Source of the DNA: a bacterium
Lineage (GTDB): Bacteria > Desulfobacterota > GWC2-55-46 > DRQE01
Direction: 5' to 3'
DNA: 34,572 nt
Assembly: GCA_027017505.1 (NCBI GenBank)
Contig: JALUQR010000067.1
Location: 1 to 34,572, forward strand
In this document: piece by piece, positions 32,001 through 34,572 of the stretch
How positions within the stretch are numbered: the first letter of the stretch is position 1
Layout: each line of letters opens with the position of its first letter
Notes under the pieces: model-generated
Database searches by the model: none
The model's input: the letters and a program-made list of their open reading frames with translations, nothing else
What the model was told of the DNA's origin: nothing
Made by a program: the position numbers and the translations under genes

Positions 32001-32025
32001 CCCTGTGGACTCTGCCAGGGTTTTT
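32001..32025 (+). terminator. Possible plus-strand terminator after the tRNA region
   Basis: CCCTG (32001-32005) and CAGGG (32016-32020) form a short stem, or CCC/GGG plus TGG/CCA with a 2-base bulge, directly followed by TTTTTG. It faces the terminator of the diguanylate cyclase. Confidence 0.45.
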
Positions 32026-32029
32026 GCAC

Positions 32030-32063
32030 AATAATAAGGGGGTTGCACCATGGCAACCCCCTT
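32030..32063 (-). terminator. Terminator of the diguanylate cyclase gene
   Basis: An 11-bp perfect stem (32036-32046 with 32053-32063; AAGGGGGTTGC) and a 6-base loop, followed on the minus strand by TTATTATTG. It lies 19 bases after the stop at 32082. Confidence 0.75.
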
Positions 32064-32081
32064 GTGTTCCGTCATCCTGGC

Positions 32082-34232
32082 TTATCCCTTTTCTTCTTCG
32101 TACACTATTACCCTGTCCTTGCCACCCACCTTTGCCCTGTACATGGCCTGGTCTGCAAACTGTATGAGTTCCTCGTAATTTGTGGCCTTTATCCTGGGGT
32201 ATGTGGCAACACCAACGCTTATGGTGACATTTCTGTCCATCCATTCGTACACGCGTGCCTTCACACACTCTCTTATGCGCTCGCCGAACTTTCTTGCATC
32301 CTCAAGGTCTGTATCCACAAGGACAACCACGAACTCCTCGCCACCGTATCTGGATGCAAGGTCTTCCTTTCTCACATTCTCCTTGAGTATTGATGCAACC
32401 CCTTTGAGCACCTCGTCGCCCTTATCGTGCCCGTAGGTGTCGTTTATGGACTTGAAGTTGTCCACATCGAAGAGCAGTATGGAAAGGGGTTTTCCATGGC
32501 GCAGTGCCCTTGCCCATTCCTCTTCCAGGCGGGAGTTAAGATACCTGCGGTTGTAAAGCCCTGTAAGGGCATCTGTGATGGAAAGCTCCTGTATTCTCTG
32601 ATGCATTATGGCATTGTCAAGGGCTATGGATATCTGGTTTGCAAGGTAGTCGAAAAGATTAACCTCATCCTCTGTGTACTCATTTATACTGCCCAGAACG
32701 AGCACACCCAGAACCCTCTCTCTGTAGGAGAGCGGGATGTAGGCCACCTGTCCTGGTGGTGTCGCTATAAAGCCGAGTTCAAGCACTTCGTCCACGGTCC
32801 TCTGTGGAAGGGATATGATGAACTTTCTGTTCTCCTTTGCAGCCCTGCCAGGATAACCCTCTCCCATCTGAAGGGACTTTATCTCTGCCCTTGTACCGTA
32901 CATCACACGGGGAACCAGGCGGGTGTTGTCCTCCTCACAGAGGTATACAATACCCATGTGTGACTCCGTAACATTAACCGCTATGTTGAGCATCTTCTCC
33001 ATGAGTTCTCTGAGGTCAAGGGTGGACATGAGCAGTTTTGCAATCTCGTTGTGTTTTTTGAGCCTTTCCTCCTTTTTTCGTATGCCCTCTGCCATTCTGT
33101 TGAAGCCCTCTCCGAGGGTTTCAAACTGGTCTCCTGTTTTTATCTCCACCACTATGTCTCTTTCTCCCCTGCCGAATGCGTCCATCGCACTGGTAAGGGT
33201 ATTGAGCGGGCGGGTAATATCTGCCTTCACGAAGGCGGTTATCACTATGGATATAACAAGTCCCACAAGGGCAACCACGAATATGCTCTTTCCTATGTTG
33301 TAGAACACGATGGACTGTATCTTCTTTGCGGGCATGCTCACCCCTATGGCCCCTATTATGCTGTTGTTGCTGTCCATAAGGGGCTCATAGGCAACAAGGT
33401 GCTCGCTGCCATCTATGGTGAGGGTTCCGTAGTATGGTCTTCCGAAGGCTATCTCTTCACGGAGTTTCTCTGGCATGCTCTGTCCCACAGCCCATGTGCT
33501 TCTTGGAAGTGACGCGGTGGAATGTAGAAGGAAGGTCTGCGGAGTCTGGCCTGCAAAAAGGGCCATCTCCACACCAAACCTCTTGTAGACAGCATTGCCC
33601 AGCCAGGGGTCTCCTGTAAGAAGGCTTCCCGCAACAAGTGCCCCTATGGTCTTCTCACCATCCTTCACAGGAGACACCACAAACTGCACCAGACCCAGGT
33701 CCTTAACGCGCTTGGCAAGCTCTTCGTCCTCGTTTTTGAGAAACTCTCTGCTCACAAGCTCTGTGGAGCTTGACTGTTTTCCACTGAAAAGTGCACCCGA
33801 AAGAAGCCCGTTTATGGACAGTATGTCCCCCCTTCTGTCTGTCCTTCTGCTTATAACCCTCTGGTGGGAGTCCACAACCGTAAGGATGTCTATGTAGGAG
33901 TTGTTCTTGGTAAGCTCAAAAAGAAGGGTCTGAAGCCTTGAGCCATCCCTTTTAAGTATGGCATCCTTTACATCCTCTCTTGCAACGAACTGCTGTGAGA
34001 TACCCTTTACAAGATTTATCTGCCCCTCACATACCTCCTGCGCACCCTTCAGGTTCACCTTTATGGAGTTGACCCCTTCATCATAGAGCAACCCCTGAAA
34101 CAGATAGAACAGTATAACCGCAAGCACGGATACAGGCACCCAGAAGACTATGCTGAGTGCGATAAGGGTCTTCGTTCCTACACCGAGTCTTGGTCTTAAA
34201 AGTCTCATCTCAAACTTCTTTCGAGGTCCCAT
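32082..34232 (-). CDS. Membrane diguanylate cyclase: sensor-HAMP-GAF-GGDEF
   Basis: 716 residues. One membrane helix lies at about 20-47, then a periplasmic sensor region to about 310 that looks like a double Cache/4-helix type (VVDSHQRVISRRTDRRGD, AYEPLMDSNNSIIGAIGVS). A second helix at 314-335 is followed by HAMP (336-392), GAF (400-545) and GGDEF (551-716). The active site reads GGEEF (630-634) and the inhibitory RxxD site is intact (RKED, 621-624), so it should make c-di-GMP and be product-inhibited. The first ATG is kept because GCAGGTTGAG precedes it. A second ATG at 34208 is possible. The gene stands alone, with its own promoter and terminator. A target such as the polysaccharide locus is only a guess. 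Confidence 0.93.
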   Translation of the reverse strand: MGPRKKFEMRLLRPRLGVGTKTLIALSIVFWVPVSVLAVILFYLFQGLLYDEGVNSIKVNLKGAQEVCEGQINLVKGISQQFVAREDVKDAILKRDGSRLQTLLFELTKNNSYIDILTVVDSHQRVISRRTDRRGDILSINGLLSGALFSGKQSSSTELVSREFLKNEDEELAKRVKDLGLVQFVVSPVKDGEKTIGALVAGSLLTGDPWLGNAVYKRFGVEMALFAGQTPQTFLLHSTASLPRSTWAVGQSMPEKLREEIAFGRPYYGTLTIDGSEHLVAYEPLMDSNNSIIGAIGVSMPAKKIQSIVFYNIGKSIFVVALVGLVISIVITAFVKADITRPLNTLTSAMDAFGRGERDIVVEIKTGDQFETLGEGFNRMAEGIRKKEERLKKHNEIAKLLMSTLDLRELMEKMLNIAVNVTESHMGIVYLCEEDNTRLVPRVMYGTRAEIKSLQMGEGYPGRAAKENRKFIISLPQRTVDEVLELGFIATPPGQVAYIPLSYRERVLGVLVLGSINEYTEDEVNLFDYLANQISIALDNAIMHQRIQELSITDALTGLYNRRYLNSRLEEEWARALRHGKPLSILLFDVDNFKSINDTYGHDKGDEVLKGVASILKENVRKEDLASRYGGEEFVVVLVDTDLEDARKFGERIRECVKARVYEWMDRNVTISVGVATYPRIKATNYEELIQFADQAMYRAKVGGKDRVIVYEEEKG

Positions 34233-34293
34233 CTCAACCTGCTTTTATATCTGGCAGGAATGTTGCGCATCCACACACCAGCCCCATTATTTA

Positions 34294-34323
34294 ATAATAA
34301 CCCCCAGGGGGATTTCGTGTCAA
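34294..34323 (-). promoter_or_regulatory. Promoter of the diguanylate cyclase with a palindromic spacer
   Basis: Minus-strand TTGACA (34323-34318), 18 bases, TATTAT (34299-34294). The spacer contains the perfect palindrome CCCCC-A-GGGGG (34301-34311), a plausible operator. Confidence 0.6.
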
Positions 34324-34572
34324 CTTTAACTTTTTGGGCTTAAATATTGATTGAATCCCCCAGCACCAGTATCTATATCGTCGGTACAGGCCCTCCACTT
34401 AAACCACGCCCATCCTTTATAGCTGTAAGGCCCCTCTCTGGAGAAAAAATTCAGGGAAACATGACCATCAAACTTTAACCAGATAATCATATTGTTTCCT
34501 CAATAGTTACAGAGTTTTTAAAAGAATCTATCTTAAGTTTTCACACTGCCACATTTACAATTTTCTCACAAT
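34324..34572. other. Intergenic end of window, nothing recognised
   Basis: AT-rich sequence with no open frame of useful length with a ribosome site, no tRNA and no convincing hairpin-plus-U-run on either strand. It may contain the promoter of a gene beyond the window. Confidence 0.6.

Overview
The window looks like chromosomal DNA of a thermophilic, Gram-negative (two-membrane) anaerobe or microaerophile. The reasons are an outer-membrane porin and polysaccharide-export genes, c-type multiheme cytochromes, a rubredoxin/flavodiiron pair, inositol-1-phosphate and di-myo-inositol-phosphate (DIP) synthesis genes (a heat-stress solute of thermophiles), and coding sequence that favours AGA/AGG for Arg and ATA for Ile. 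I cannot fix the phylum from sequence alone.

Positions 1-21804 are a cell-surface polysaccharide locus read entirely on the minus strand, with most genes touching or overlapping. In order of transcription it holds: rfbA and rfbC (dTDP-sugar); a GT39-like membrane glycosyltransferase; a WbaP-type initiating phosphosugar transferase; a methyltransferase; a GT4 glycosyltransferase; a Wzx flippase; a CMP-ulosonate cytidylyltransferase (NeuA-like); and a capsule-type glycosyltransferase. A 368-bp non-coding leader with its own promoter and a repeated hairpin array follows. After it come NeuB, a KdsC-like phosphatase, an SDR, an aldehyde dehydrogenase, a transketolase, a methyltransferase, an ABC-2 permease, a very unusual degenerate-ABC-ATPase/glycosyltransferase fusion, and a glycosyltransferase that runs off the left edge. 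NeuA, NeuB and the phosphatase imply a CMP-activated nonulosonic-type acid. The transketolase, ALDH and SDR may build or modify its precursor.

Positions 21864-26611, still on the minus strand, form an envelope redox region. A porin, a periplasmic FMN-binding protein and a four-helix His-rich membrane protein make one operon behind a promoter that carries a strong Fur-box match. Upstream is a 160-bp segment bounded by inverted repeats, containing a second promoter and a 15-bp homopolymer. Beyond it lie a truncated, frameshifted multiheme cytochrome pseudogene and its intact seven-heme paralogue. A structured RNA candidate precedes the cytochrome gene.

Positions 26967-31758 are on the plus strand: rubredoxin and flavodiiron protein (O2/NO detoxification), a candidate 6S RNA, inositol-1-phosphate synthase, the bifunctional IPCT/DIPPS enzyme of DIP synthesis, an overlapping HD-type (DUF4202-like) hydrolase that could be the DIP-phosphate phosphatase, and tRNA-Glu(CTC). 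Just beyond is a 3' fragment of another tRNA gene, which looks like an old attachment site.

Positions 32082-34232 (minus) encode a membrane-anchored HAMP-GAF-GGDEF diguanylate cyclase with its own promoter and terminator. The last 250 bp show nothing I can name.

The most interesting items are the ATPase-dead ABC/GT fusion, the predicted iron-repressed porin/flavoprotein/membrane module with its inverted-repeat-bounded upstream promoter, the repeated hairpin leader of the neuB operon, and the HD protein in the DIP operon.
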